A stretch of 64,000 nt of DNA from positions 228,095-292,094 of the forward strand of contig JAIYBC010000025.1 of assembly GCA_027488845.1 (NCBI GenBank), read 5' to 3'. Position 1 is the stretch's first letter; the number at the start of each line of letters is the position of its first letter. Positions 41,398 through 49,371 of this stretch are shown one piece after another. The notes under the pieces were generated by a model. That model did no database searches and was not told the DNA's origin. It saw only the letters and a list, made by a program, of their open reading frames with translations. Origin of the DNA: Verrucomicrobiales bacterium (GTDB taxonomy: Bacteria > Verrucomicrobiota > Verrucomicrobiia > Limisphaerales > UBA9464). A program made the position numbers and the translations under genes.

Positions 41398-43467
41398 ATG
41401 GACCTGACCATCTCTGAACGCGACCACGCCGAGTTCTTCGCCATGCCGCACGCCACCCAGCTGCAGGTGCGGGCGATCTTGGCCGAGGTGGCTGCAATTC
41501 GGCCTCCGCTGGAGCAGGCATGGAAAGAGGCGGCGGGGCGCCTAGGCAAAAACTGGCGAACGATGCGGCGGCTCTACTACCAGGTGCAGGCGCAAGGCTG
41601 GAAGGGAGCAGTGGACGGGCGCGTGGCAGCGCGGACCCGTGAGGCCTTGCCTTGGGCGTTCGTGCAGGAGTTCCGCAGGAGGCTGGAAGCCCACCAGCGT
41701 GCCGGTGGTCGGGCGGCCTACGCGTCGATCTGCGCGGACTGGCGATCCGGACAGCCGATGCCGGGCTACGAGGACGTGTCGCCTGCGGACCGGGCGTCGT
41801 ACCCGTCGGGCTGGTCCTACGCCAACCTGATGCGGGCGGCGGCGAAGGCGGGCACGAAGGCGCAGATGATCGCCGCGCGGATCGGCAAGTCGGCGGCGGC
41901 GCCGTACCTGCCCAAGGTGTTCTCGACCCGGGTCGGCCTGTACGTGGGCAGCCACTACATGTTCGACGATCTCTGGCACGACAACTTCGTCCACTGGCGC
42001 GGGAACGCGGTGCGCGTGCTGGAGTTCGACGCCTTGGACGTGTTCTCGGCGGCGAAGATCGACTGGGTGATGAAGCCCCGCTTCCTCAAGTCGGACGGCA
42101 CCTTCGACAACCTGAAGGAGTCGCTGATGCGGAGCCTGCTGGCGAAGATCCTCGGCGAGGTCGGGTACTCTCCGCGAGGCACGGAGATGATGGCCGAGCA
42201 CGGCACCGCCGCGATCCGCGAGGCGATCGAGCGCCTGCTCTTCGACCGCTCCGGCGGACTGATCCGGGTGCGGCGGTCGGGCATGTCCGGCGCCGAGCAG
42301 GCCGTGGCCGGTTGGTTCCGCGGCGACGCCAACGGCAACCCCCGGTTCAAGGCGCCGCTCGAGAGCGCGCGGAACCTCTACCACAACCGCTTTGCCGCCC
42401 TGCCTGGGCAGACCGGCATGAACCCGGAGAGCCGCCCGGAATCGACCGCCGGACTGCTCAAGTACCACGACACCCTGATGCGGGCCGTGACGAGCCTGTC
42501 CCCGGGCCTCCAAGCGCTTCTGCGGCTGCCCCTGCTGACCTTCGAACAGTTCGCCCAGCTGGCCCTCGGCATCTACGACGCGATCAACCGCCGCGGCGAG
42601 CGTCCGGAGTTCGGCGTGCATGAGCTGGAAGGCTGGGCGCAGTGCGGCCACGTGGTGACGGAGTACCGGCTCTCGGCCAGCGCCGACATCTGGATGCCGC
42701 CCTCGGAGTTCCTCGCGTTGCCGCCAGCCGAGCAGCAGATGGTGACGGCGATGGTCCGCGCGGATGCCCAGCGGTATGCCCGGGTGCGCAGCCTGTCGCC
42801 GCGGGAGGTCTGGCAGACCGGCAGCCAGGAGCTGCGTCCGCTGCCGGAGCCGGTGCTGGCCGAGATCATCACCGGCGGCGTGGTCGCCGAGGGTCCGCTG
42901 GCCCGCGTGCTGACGGTGCGCGGAGCCTACTTCGAATTCGACGACCAGCTCCTCGGACCCGGTGAGCACCGCTACTCGGCCGAGATCACGGATCTGACCG
43001 GCCGCCGCCGTGAGCTGCGGCACGGCGAGAAGTACCTGGCGGTGATCGACCCGGCCGGACACCGCCTCTTCATCCACGACGCGAAGAGCCAGTTCCTCGG
43101 CGTCGCCCATCGGGACGTGCGTGTGTCCCGCGGCGATGACGAGGCCCTGCGCGAGCGCTTCGGCGAGGTGCATCGGCGCACGAAGGCGGCTCTGGCCCCA
43201 ATGAGCCACCGCCACCACGCCAGCGGCCAGAAGAACGCGGAGGACCTGCGGCACAACGCCGAGGTGATCGAGCAGGCCCAGCACCCGGACGCCATGGCGG
43301 ACGCGGCTGCCGATCGGCGCGCTGCTCGGGCGGCCCGTGCCGGCGCCGCCATGGGTGGCGACGAGCGGCCCGCACCGCAGCCGGCCATGCCCGAGGAGAC
43401 TTTCGACGCGCGCGGCGACGACGACTCCGGACCGGTTCCGGATGTCGAGGAGTTCGACGCCCGCTGA
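41398..43467 (+). CDS. MuA-like DDE transposase
   Basis: 689 residues. An N-terminal DNA-binding region (LGKNWRTMRRLYYQVQAQGW) is followed by an RNase H-fold catalytic core: MFDDLWHDNFVHW supplies D190/D191/D195, the second position reads MMAEHGTAAIREAI (E267-H268-G269) where MuA has Asp, and the third acid is E322 in FKAPLESARN. The 55-residue spacing to the last Glu and roughly 72-77 to the second site are close to MuA. A beta-barrel and a basic, disordered tail follow. The C-terminus has two related elements, EETFDARG and EEFDAR. It joins phage ends to target DNA during lysogeny and replication. Confidence 0.88.
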   Translation: MDLTISERDHAEFFAMPHATQLQVRAILAEVAAIRPPLEQAWKEAAGRLGKNWRTMRRLYYQVQAQGWKGAVDGRVAARTREALPWAFVQEFRRRLEAHQRAGGRAAYASICADWRSGQPMPGYEDVSPADRASYPSGWSYANLMRAAAKAGTKAQMIAARIGKSAAAPYLPKVFSTRVGLYVGSHYMFDDLWHDNFVHWRGNAVRVLEFDALDVFSAAKIDWVMKPRFLKSDGTFDNLKESLMRSLLAKILGEVGYSPRGTEMMAEHGTAAIREAIERLLFDRSGGLIRVRRSGMSGAEQAVAGWFRGDANGNPRFKAPLESARNLYHNRFAALPGQTGMNPESRPESTAGLLKYHDTLMRAVTSLSPGLQALLRLPLLTFEQFAQLALGIYDAINRRGERPEFGVHELEGWAQCGHVVTEYRLSASADIWMPPSEFLALPPAEQQMVTAMVRADAQRYARVRSLSPREVWQTGSQELRPLPEPVLAEIITGGVVAEGPLARVLTVRGAYFEFDDQLLGPGEHRYSAEITDLTGRRRELRHGEKYLAVIDPAGHRLFIHDAKSQFLGVAHRDVRVSRGDDEALRERFGEVHRRTKAALAPMSHRHHASGQKNAEDLRHNAEVIEQAQHPDAMADAAADRRAARAARAGAAMGGDERPAPQPAMPEETFDARGDDDSGPVPDVEEFDAR

Positions 43468-43488
43468 CCGAAACCAGAAAGGAACACA

Positions 43489-44697
43489 ATGCACGGAATG
43501 TCACATCCTGAGCTTGCGGCCGAGGCCCGCGAGATCACGCCGCCGAGCGCGGCGCAGCCACAGGCCTTGATCCCGATTCAGCAGCGAGCCCAGACGAAGA
43601 AGTGGTCGCTTGCCGGCGACGCGATCGCCCGCGGCACCGAGCAGCTTCCTGAGTTCGAGCGGGAGCAGCTGCGCTGGCTCGGCCGGTACGCCTCTTCCCG
43701 CAACCTGTCGCTCGACGAGGTCGGGACGATGCTGGAGAAGCCGGACGGAGGCACCTATTCCGGCGACAGCATCTACCAGGCGCTGACCGGACGCCGGGCC
43801 AACCAAGGCGCGAGCGTGATGCCGATGGCCAAGGCCGTCTGCGATCTGCGCAAGCGCATCGGTGAGACCGAGGCCGCCATGGGCACGGGCTTTGTGGAGA
43901 CCCCGTTGACCCGGCGGATCTTCAAGGCGGCCCGAGCCGCCTACGCCAAGCGGCGGGTGGTCTTCATCTTCGGCGACTCGCAGATCGGAAAGACCTCGGC
44001 GGTGAGCGAGTACGCCCGGCGCCACAACCACGGCGAGACCATCGTGGTGCGCATGCCGACGCGCGGCGCGCTGACTCACCTGCTGTGGGAGCTGGCCTAC
44101 CGGCTCAACATCCCGCAGAAGCTGCGCGAGAACGAGCTGCGCCAGCGGATCTTCAGCTGCTTTGACTCGAGCACGTTGCTGATCGTCGACGAAGCCCACC
44201 AGTGCATGATGGGCCGGAACATCGGCGACGTCGGCCACGGCGCGCTGGAGTTCGTCCGCGAGCTGCACGACCGCCGCAAGTGCGGCGTGGTGCTCGTCGG
44301 CACGCAGGTGCTGAAGGAGGGCATCCTCCAGAGCAAGGTGCTCTCGCAGCTCTGGCGCCGCCGCTCGCCTGGCTCGGTGATCCAGCTGCCCTCCATGGTG
44401 CCGGCTGCGGATCTCGTCGAGTTCGCCCACGCCTTCAGCCTGGAGCCGGCTCCGGACCGGGACATGCGCGTGAAGTTCATGTCCACGGCGCTCGACGGCG
44501 AGGACCGGGAAAACGCCATCACGATGAACCCGGCGAAGCTGCAGGACGACATCGTCCGGCGCGAGGGACTGGGATCGTGGATCCGACTGCTCGAGGACGC
44601 CCGGGACATGGCCGCCGAGAAGAAGCGGCCCGTGAGCTGGGGCGCGGTCATCACCCAATACTGCCTGGCGCAGGCGATGGAAAGGGGTGAGGCGTGA
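43489..44697 (+). CDS. MuB-like AAA+ target-DNA activator ATPase
   Basis: 402 residues. The N-terminal third carries HTH-like helices (SLDEVGTMLEKPDGGTYSGD, then SIYQALTGRR), as in MuB. The AAA+ domain has Walker A GDSQIGKTS (162-170), Walker B LLIVDEAHQ (D234/E235) and a sensor segment CGVVLVGTQVLKEGI. MuB binds target DNA and stimulates the transposase. A clear Shine-Dalgarno (AAAGGA) precedes the ATG. The stop overlaps the next GTG. Confidence 0.88.
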   Translation: MHGMSHPELAAEAREITPPSAAQPQALIPIQQRAQTKKWSLAGDAIARGTEQLPEFEREQLRWLGRYASSRNLSLDEVGTMLEKPDGGTYSGDSIYQALTGRRANQGASVMPMAKAVCDLRKRIGETEAAMGTGFVETPLTRRIFKAARAAYAKRRVVFIFGDSQIGKTSAVSEYARRHNHGETIVVRMPTRGALTHLLWELAYRLNIPQKLRENELRQRIFSCFDSSTLLIVDEAHQCMMGRNIGDVGHGALEFVRELHDRRKCGVVLVGTQVLKEGILQSKVLSQLWRRRSPGSVIQLPSMVPAADLVEFAHAFSLEPAPDRDMRVKFMSTALDGEDRENAITMNPAKLQDDIVRREGLGSWIRLLEDARDMAAEKKRPVSWGAVITQYCLAQAMERGEA

Positions 44698-45038
44698 ACG
44701 GCTCCCCCGTCATCAGCGGAATGGTCGACGGCAGGCGGGTGTCGGTGCCGCTCAACGAGCTGCTCCGGATCTCGGATCTGACGTTCATCCGCAGCGCCTG
44801 CCAGCTCGTCGAGCAGAAGATCGTCGAGATCAATCCCAGGCTGAACGTGGCCGGCATGTGGAGCGACAACGACCTCTTCAACGCCGTGCTGACGTTCCTG
44901 CTGAACCGCAGCACGCCAGCGACCCACCTTCTGTACGAGTACACGGTCGCGCTGAGGAAGATGCTGAAGCTCCTCGAGACCGAGCGTCTGGAGGTCATGC
45001 GCAGCGATGCGCACCAGCTTGTGGGAGGTGCCGCGTGA
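44694..45038 (+). CDS. Small early protein after MuB, unknown
   Basis: 114 residues, GTG start overlapping the ATPase stop (44694-44697). A short N-terminal beta segment (VISGMVDGRRVSVPLNELLR) is followed by helices (FIRSACQLVEQKIVEINPRL, LFNAVLTFLLNRSTP). No family is recognised. Perhaps a partner of the ATPase, given the tight coupling. Confidence 0.55.
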   Translation: MNGSPVISGMVDGRRVSVPLNELLRISDLTFIRSACQLVEQKIVEINPRLNVAGMWSDNDLFNAVLTFLLNRSTPATHLLYEYTVALRKMLKLLETERLEVMRSDAHQLVGGAA

Positions 45039-45364
45039 TTCCCATCCTGCGAATTGGTCGCCGCACCTACGCCTTCAAGAAGGCCGAGGACGCCTCCCGG
45101 GTCTTGGCATTGGTGGCCGCGGCCCAGCCCGTCGAAATGGTGTTTCACTACAAGAAGGCGAGATACTTCTACCACCCGCGGGAGACAGAATCCGAAAGGA
45201 CATCGCCGGAGATCGGGCTGGAGCTGATTCAGCCCAGCCAACTCTGCGAGCCGTTCTCGGAGTCCCCGGACGAGCAGCCCGAGAATCCGCCGCCGCTGCG
45301 CCGGGGTCGTATGCTGACGGCGAAGTCTGCGCCGCGACTTCTCAACCCCGGAGGTGCCGCGTGA
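45035..45364 (+). CDS. Small early protein, unknown
   Basis: 109 residues, GTG start coupled to the upstream stop (GTGA). The first half looks folded (ILRIGRRTYAFKKAEDASRV, MVFHYKKARYFYHP) and the second is Pro/Glu-rich and probably disordered. No family is recognised. Confidence 0.55.
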   Translation: MIPILRIGRRTYAFKKAEDASRVLALVAAAQPVEMVFHYKKARYFYHPRETESERTSPEIGLELIQPSQLCEPFSESPDEQPENPPPLRRGRMLTAKSAPRLLNPGGAA

Positions 45365-45678
45365 CCCTCCTCGGTTTCCTCATCTTCGGCGGGTTCGCGA
45401 TCCTGCTCTGCGCCACCTGCCTTGGTGGCCTGTGCTGGTCCGCCCGCCACAGCGATCCGGACATCGCCGACGCGATGGCCGAGCCCCTTTCACCTGCGCC
45501 GGAGGATCATCCCTTATCCAGCCGCGGGCCCGCGTGTGCGGACTCCCGTGGAGCCATTTCGCCCGGCGCGGGTGAATACCTCTTCACCTGGGTGTGCCTC
45601 AGCACCCTCAGCCTGAGCCTCAGCACCCTCTTCGTGCTGGGCGTCGTCAAAGCCGCAGAACTGTTCCGCAACCACTGA
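45361..45678 (+). CDS. Small membrane protein of the early operon
   Basis: 105 residues, GTG start coupled to the upstream stop (45361-45364). Two hydrophobic segments (LLGFLIFGGFAILLCATCLG at 3-22; VCLSTLSLSLSTLFVLGVV near the C-terminus) flank a polar loop. A role in host takeover or early membrane function is possible; no family is recognised. Confidence 0.5.
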   Translation: MTLLGFLIFGGFAILLCATCLGGLCWSARHSDPDIADAMAEPLSPAPEDHPLSSRGPACADSRGAISPGAGEYLFTWVCLSTLSLSLSTLFVLGVVKAAELFRNH

Positions 45679-45690
45679 CCACTGACCACC

Positions 45691-46239
45691 ATGGCCACCC
45701 ATCGCATCCGCGTCACCAGCACCGCCATCAAGACCCGCCTCGAGGCCGATTCGGTCCTGGGCGACATCCGCAACCTAACCATCCAGCGCAACCAGATCCT
45801 CCTGAAGAAGGAGAAGGAGGTCTCCGCGATCGAGGAGCGCTACAAGGACGAGCTCGACACCATCGGAAAGGACCTCGAGGTGAAGAGCGAACTGCTATCC
45901 GGCTGGGCCACCAACAACCCCTCGGAATTCGGCACCCTCAAGAGCCTCGAGCTGACACACGGCAAGATCGGCTGGCGCACCGGGATGCCGAAGCTGATCA
46001 AGACCGCCAAGGAGAAGTGGGACGACATGGTTGACCGCGTCCGCCAGAACCTCGGCGACAGGTTCATCCGCATTAGCTCCGAGGTCGACAAGGCCGCGAT
46101 CATCAGGGCCCACGGCGAGGATCCCTTTGATCCCGCGCAGCTCCGGCTGGCCGGCCTGAAGGTCGCCCAGGAGGAATCGTTCTTCGTCGAGCCGAAGATC
46201 GAGGAGGCCGACAACCGCACCGTGGTCGCCGCGGCCTGA
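45691..46239 (+). CDS. gam: Gam-like DNA end-binding protein
   Basis: 182 residues. Long helix with NQILLKKEKEVSAIEERYKD, then the central SLELTHGKIGWRTGMPKLIK and DRFIRISSEVDKAAIIRAH, and a terminal FFVEPKIEE. These are hallmarks of the Mu Gam/host-nuclease-inhibitor family, Ku-like dimers that protect linear phage DNA ends from exonuclease. It follows transposase and ATPase in the early operon, as in Mu. Confidence 0.88.
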   Translation: MATHRIRVTSTAIKTRLEADSVLGDIRNLTIQRNQILLKKEKEVSAIEERYKDELDTIGKDLEVKSELLSGWATNNPSEFGTLKSLELTHGKIGWRTGMPKLIKTAKEKWDDMVDRVRQNLGDRFIRISSEVDKAAIIRAHGEDPFDPAQLRLAGLKVAQEESFFVEPKIEEADNRTVVAAA

Positions 46240-46243
46240 TCCC

Positions 46244-46696
46244 ATGGACGCGAAATCCGATCGACTGCGGATCCGCCTGGCCTTGCTCCGGGAGATCGCC
46301 TCCACGGAGCAACGGCTGGGCCGGCTCTACGCCCAGTTGAGCGGACCGACGGTGCGCTTCGGAGACGATCCGGACGCACGGCCTCGTGAGGTCATCCAGC
46401 AGGCCATCGAGATCACCGCCCGGAGCTACGGGATGGAGCCGAAGCTCCTGCTGTCCCGGATCCGGACCCAACAGGTCGCCGAGGCCCGTCACGTGGTGAT
46501 GTGGCTGCTCGTGCAACAGGCGGAGATGACCACGGTGGCCGCCGGCAGCGCCACCGACCGAAACCACACCGCCGTGTCGCACGGCGTCCAGCACGTCCGA
46601 GATCTGATGGCCACCGATCCGGCCTTTGCCGCGCGGGTCCAGCAGATCACCGAGCAGTTCCGCGACTACTGCATCCAGCTCCTCATCCCGATCTGA
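46244..46696 (+). CDS. Stand-alone DnaA domain IV-like DNA-binding protein
   Basis: 150 residues. From about residue 50 to 135 the sequence matches the DnaA C-terminal domain: IEITARSYGMEPKLLLSRIR, then AEARHVVMWLLVQQAEMTTV and GSATDRNHTAVSHGVQHVRD (101-120), the last being equivalent to the DnaA signature GxRDHSTVxHA that contacts the DnaA box. The AAA+ domain is absent. It could bind DnaA-box-like sites in the host or phage, modulating replication initiation. It lies directly after gam. Confidence 0.72.
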   Translation: MDAKSDRLRIRLALLREIASTEQRLGRLYAQLSGPTVRFGDDPDARPREVIQQAIEITARSYGMEPKLLLSRIRTQQVAEARHVVMWLLVQQAEMTTVAAGSATDRNHTAVSHGVQHVRDLMATDPAFAARVQQITEQFRDYCIQLLIPI

Positions 46697-46698
46697 CC

Positions 46699-47589
46699 AT
46701 GTTCAAGAAGCCCGCAGCAGCCTCCATGACCGACGCCCAATGGCGCCTCTTCTGGCGCCTCTGGAACAACGCCTGCAACGCGCAGGGTTGGACCAAGGCC
46801 AACGGGTGGACCTCGACCATGGTCGACCAGAAGCGCCACGAGATCCTCGGCGGGATGGGATTCCGGAGCCTGAACGCGGTCGGCAGCCGGGACGGATTCG
46901 ACCGGGTGAAGCGCACGCTCGAGCAGCTCGCCGGCAAAGTCGAGGCCGCCGCCGAGCAGGCCGCCCAGAGCGTCGGCCGCGACATGGGGTCCGAACGGCG
47001 CCTGCGCTACGTGCTCGCCACCGAGCTGCTGCCCGGTGTGGCCGCCTACTTCGGCGACCCGGGCCTCTACGTCGCCGCGGTGATCAAGGACAAGTTCGCC
47101 AGCGACCTCGGGCACGTGCCCCGCATCGACGAGCTGACCGACGAGCCCGTCCTGGTACCCCGGCCGACCCGCTTCGGTGAGACCCGGATCATCGAGCAGG
47201 ACAGCCGCCTCCTGCAGCTGGTGATGACGCTCCGCGAGCGCATCCGCGCGGAGGCCCGCGCCTTCGGCCACGACGCCGCAGAGCAGTCGGCACTGGTCAA
47301 GAGCAAGTACCAGGCGCGGCCTGGGTTCTTCAACACTTTGGCCGGCTGCGGACAGGCGCACGAATCGGTGCGCACGACGCAGTCGGTCCCACGGAATACC
47401 CCTGAACATCACGGCTCCGTCGGAACAGCCAACGGCGGGCCCAGCGCGGTGGGAGCCCGCGGCGGTGCGGAGCATGCGGCTCCGGTAGTCGCCAGCGCCG
47501 GGACGGCAATCGGGCCGTCCCGGCAGGACCGGGGCCCCTACGGCGACGTCGACCCCTACGCGGGCAGCGGGGAATTCAAGGGAGACTGA
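46699..47589 (+). CDS. Early protein of unknown function (296 aa)
   Basis: Starts MFKKPAAASMTDAQWRLFWR. The first 190 residues are helical (NNACNAQGWTKANGWTSTMV, then KRTLEQLAGKVEAAAEQAAQ and ATELLPGVAAYFGDPGLYVA) and the last 90 are Gly/Ala-rich and disordered. Its place after gam corresponds to the Mu semi-essential early region where GemA-type regulators are found, but I do not see a DUF1018 signature. Confidence 0.55.
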   Translation: MFKKPAAASMTDAQWRLFWRLWNNACNAQGWTKANGWTSTMVDQKRHEILGGMGFRSLNAVGSRDGFDRVKRTLEQLAGKVEAAAEQAAQSVGRDMGSERRLRYVLATELLPGVAAYFGDPGLYVAAVIKDKFASDLGHVPRIDELTDEPVLVPRPTRFGETRIIEQDSRLLQLVMTLRERIRAEARAFGHDAAEQSALVKSKYQARPGFFNTLAGCGQAHESVRTTQSVPRNTPEHHGSVGTANGGPSAVGARGGAEHAAPVVASAGTAIGPSRQDRGPYGDVDPYAGSGEFKGD

Positions 47590-47598
47590 GGAGACCTT

Positions 47599-47829
47599 AT
47601 GCAGACCAGCAATCCACAGGCATCCGTCAGCCCGTTCGACCTCCACCCTGATGAGGCGGGGTTCCAGTTTCGCCCGTGTCCGTTCTGCGGGTCGACCAAC
47701 ATCAAAAAGGCCGCACGAAGAGATTTTCCGGTGTGGACCGAGTGCCTGGAGTGCGGAACCACCGGGCCAGACAGAATCACTGGCCGCGACGCCGACGCCG
47801 CGTGGAACAAGAGGGAGGCTCAGCCGTGA
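47599..47829 (+). CDS. Lar-like restriction-alleviation zinc-ribbon protein
   Basis: 76 residues with FRPCPFCGSTNIKK, ECLECGTTGPDR and AAWNKR, the standard Lar pattern CPFCG...CxxCGxxGP...WNxR. Lar proteins reduce cleavage of incoming DNA by type I restriction systems. A good Shine-Dalgarno (GAGGAG) precedes the ATG. The stop overlaps the GTG of the next gene. Confidence 0.75.
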   Translation: MQTSNPQASVSPFDLHPDEAGFQFRPCPFCGSTNIKKAARRDFPVWTECLECGTTGPDRITGRDADAAWNKREAQP

Positions 47830-48143
47830 GCGCCGACCTGTTTGAAGTCGAACCCTCAAAGGCCCCGCCGAGCCTAGAGCAGCGAATCACCGCCGAGGTC
47901 CGTTCCCGCTGGACGGTTCTTACTCATCACGACCCCGGAAGCATCCCGTCATGGATTGCCATCACTCCGTGCGAAGGGTGGGGAGACAAGGCGACCGACG
48001 ACATTGGGGAAATTATGGCCCGCCACTGCAGGCTCTACGAGGAGTGCGACCTAGTTGGGTATGGCAAAACCGAATTCGATGCGGTGATCGACCTTGCCCA
48101 TCGTCGCGGTTGGCTGAATCGCTTGATTGGGTTCTTCGCATGA
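47826..48143 (+). CDS. Small early protein, unknown (105 aa)
   Basis: GTG start overlapping the Lar-like stop (47826-47829). The central WIAITPCEGWGDKATDDIGE and a terminal AVIDLAHRRGWLNRLIGFF are suggestive of a small alpha/beta domain. No family is recognised. Part of the chain of coupled small genes up to 49245. Confidence 0.5.
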   Translation: MSADLFEVEPSKAPPSLEQRITAEVRSRWTVLTHHDPGSIPSWIAITPCEGWGDKATDDIGEIMARHCRLYEECDLVGYGKTEFDAVIDLAHRRGWLNRLIGFFA

Positions 48144-48376
48144 GTGCCCACCAATGCCTCCCGTCGGAGCCGGGAAACGCGTTCTGCCACGTTTGTGGGA
48201 CGTGCGGGAGCATGATCGAGCCGGCGTTTTGTCCGAAGTGTGAAGGCACCGGATTCTGGCCGGCACTTGGCGCTGGTGGCGGGGCGTGTCGCCACTGCTC
48301 CGGAACCGGCGTCGTCGAGTGGCGTCCCGTCACCCTCGATCTTCGTTGGCCGGACCCAAAGAAAGGCCGTCCGTGA
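48140..48376 (+). CDS. DnaJ-type zinc-finger small protein
   Basis: 78 residues with three CxxC pairs, two of them as CPKCEGTGFW and CRHCSGTGVVEW, i.e. CxxCxGxG units as in the DnaJ cysteine-rich region. No J domain is present. ATG coupled to the upstream stop (ATGA). Probably binds zinc and may act as a small chaperone or protein-interaction module. Confidence 0.6.
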   Translation: MSAHQCLPSEPGNAFCHVCGTCGSMIEPAFCPKCEGTGFWPALGAGGGACRHCSGTGVVEWRPVTLDLRWPDPKKGRP

Positions 48377-48555
48377 ACGCCCTCAAGATCCAGCAGACTC
48401 GATTCCGGATCTACCGCCGCCGGAACTCCCGCAGCTACCTCTGTGTCGTGTCGTCCACCGACGCCACAAACGCCCTTCGGATCGCCCGTCAGACCTTCGA
48501 CCTCGGCCGCGACGCCCGGGCAATTCCCGAACCCCACCCAGACATCGAAGAATGA
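48373..48555 (+). CDS. 60-residue early protein
   Basis: GTG start coupled to the upstream stop (48373-48376). FRIYRRRNSRSYLCVVSSTD and ATNALRIARQTFDL suggest a beta-beta-alpha mini-domain of the kind found in many small phage proteins. No family is recognised. Confidence 0.5.
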   Translation: MNALKIQQTRFRIYRRRNSRSYLCVVSSTDATNALRIARQTFDLGRDARAIPEPHPDIEE

Positions 48556-48968
48556 GCGACCAGATCCACGCCACGAAGGCAAACGGGAAGGTCTGGCACC
48601 GCACCATCGACCGGCGGTTTGTTGATGCCATCAGAGCGGGCACGAAGCGCACGACGATCCGCAGCAATCCGGTGCAGTTTCTTCCCGGCGACACTCTGGT
48701 GCTCAAGGCTTGGATCGGCCGGCCCTACAGGTCGAAGCAGGAGACCGTCGGAACCTACCTGATCGACATGGTCACGGACGTCTACGTCCACGCAGGCGGC
48801 ATTGGCAGGAACACCCCGGGCGGCCTGATTGAGTTCACGGCGGATCAGCTGACCACGGTCCTCAAGGACGACGGCTTCCAGGACTGGCCCGCCATGCGCG
48901 ACTACTTCAACCGCAACCAAGCTCTTCCGTTCTTCGGGCAACTTGTCTGCTTCTCGGCACTGGCATGA
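48552..48968 (+). CDS. ASCH/PUA-like domain protein
   Basis: 138 residues. The pattern IDRRFVDAIRAGTKRTTIRS, then LPGDTLVLKAWIGRPYRSKQ, TVGTYLIDMVTDVYV and a terminal MRDYFNRNQALPFFGQLVCF matches ASCH domains, which bind RNA or modified nucleosides. Phage ASCH proteins may act as RNases or in nucleotide modification. ATG coupled to the upstream stop (48552-48555). Confidence 0.65.
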   Translation: MSDQIHATKANGKVWHRTIDRRFVDAIRAGTKRTTIRSNPVQFLPGDTLVLKAWIGRPYRSKQETVGTYLIDMVTDVYVHAGGIGRNTPGGLIEFTADQLTTVLKDDGFQDWPAMRDYFNRNQALPFFGQLVCFSALA

Positions 48969-49003
48969 AGACGAAGAACCACCATCCGGAGATTGAAAAA
49001 TGA
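48965..49003 (+). CDS. Twelve-codon coupling minigene
   Basis: MKTKNHHPEIEK. The ATG overlaps the ASCH-gene stop (48965-48968) and the stop overlaps the ATG of the next gene (49000-49003). It probably serves to carry ribosomes across the gap and not to make a functional peptide. Confidence 0.45.
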   Translation: MKTKNHHPEIEK

Positions 49004-49245
49004 GCGCGCCACTGATCGCCAAGATCCAGCACCTGCTCCGCGACAAAGACGGCCACCCGCTGGCGCCGGAGACCAAGATGCTGCTCCGCGCCGCCATCAA
49101 GAAGGCCCGCCGCGACTGCGTCCTTAACGACCTGAAGTCCGGCTGGTACGGCTACAACGAGATCTGCCGCCGCAACGGCGTTTGCTCTAGGACCGTCCGC
49201 GCCATCAAGGTGCAGCTCGAGGCCGAGGCCAAGAAGCAGAAGTGA
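49000..49245 (+). CDS. Small HTH protein, possible late regulator
   Basis: 81 residues. LLRAAIKKARRDCVLNDLKS then YNEICRRNGVCSRTVRAIKV form a helix-turn-helix; the C-terminus is Lys-rich. Mor/C-type activators end in a comparable HTH, so this is one candidate for the activator of the leftward virion genes. A dyad GATCGGT/ACCGATC lies just past its stop (49247-49272). Confidence 0.55.
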   Translation: MSAPLIAKIQHLLRDKDGHPLAPETKMLLRAAIKKARRDCVLNDLKSGWYGYNEICRRNGVCSRTVRAIKVQLEAEAKKQK

Positions 49246-49371
49246 GCGATCGGTCGGCGCCGGGCAACCGATCAGCACCCAGTTCAAGGTGAAGTTGCCG
49301 ACGACATTGAACAGGCAGCGTTGGCACAACTCCTTTCGACAGCTGAATGGAGCGCCAGCAGATTCGGTTTC

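Noticed and set aside
41542..43494. 650-codon minus-strand frame over the transposase
   Set aside because: Antisense shadow; the plus-strand DDE core is clear.
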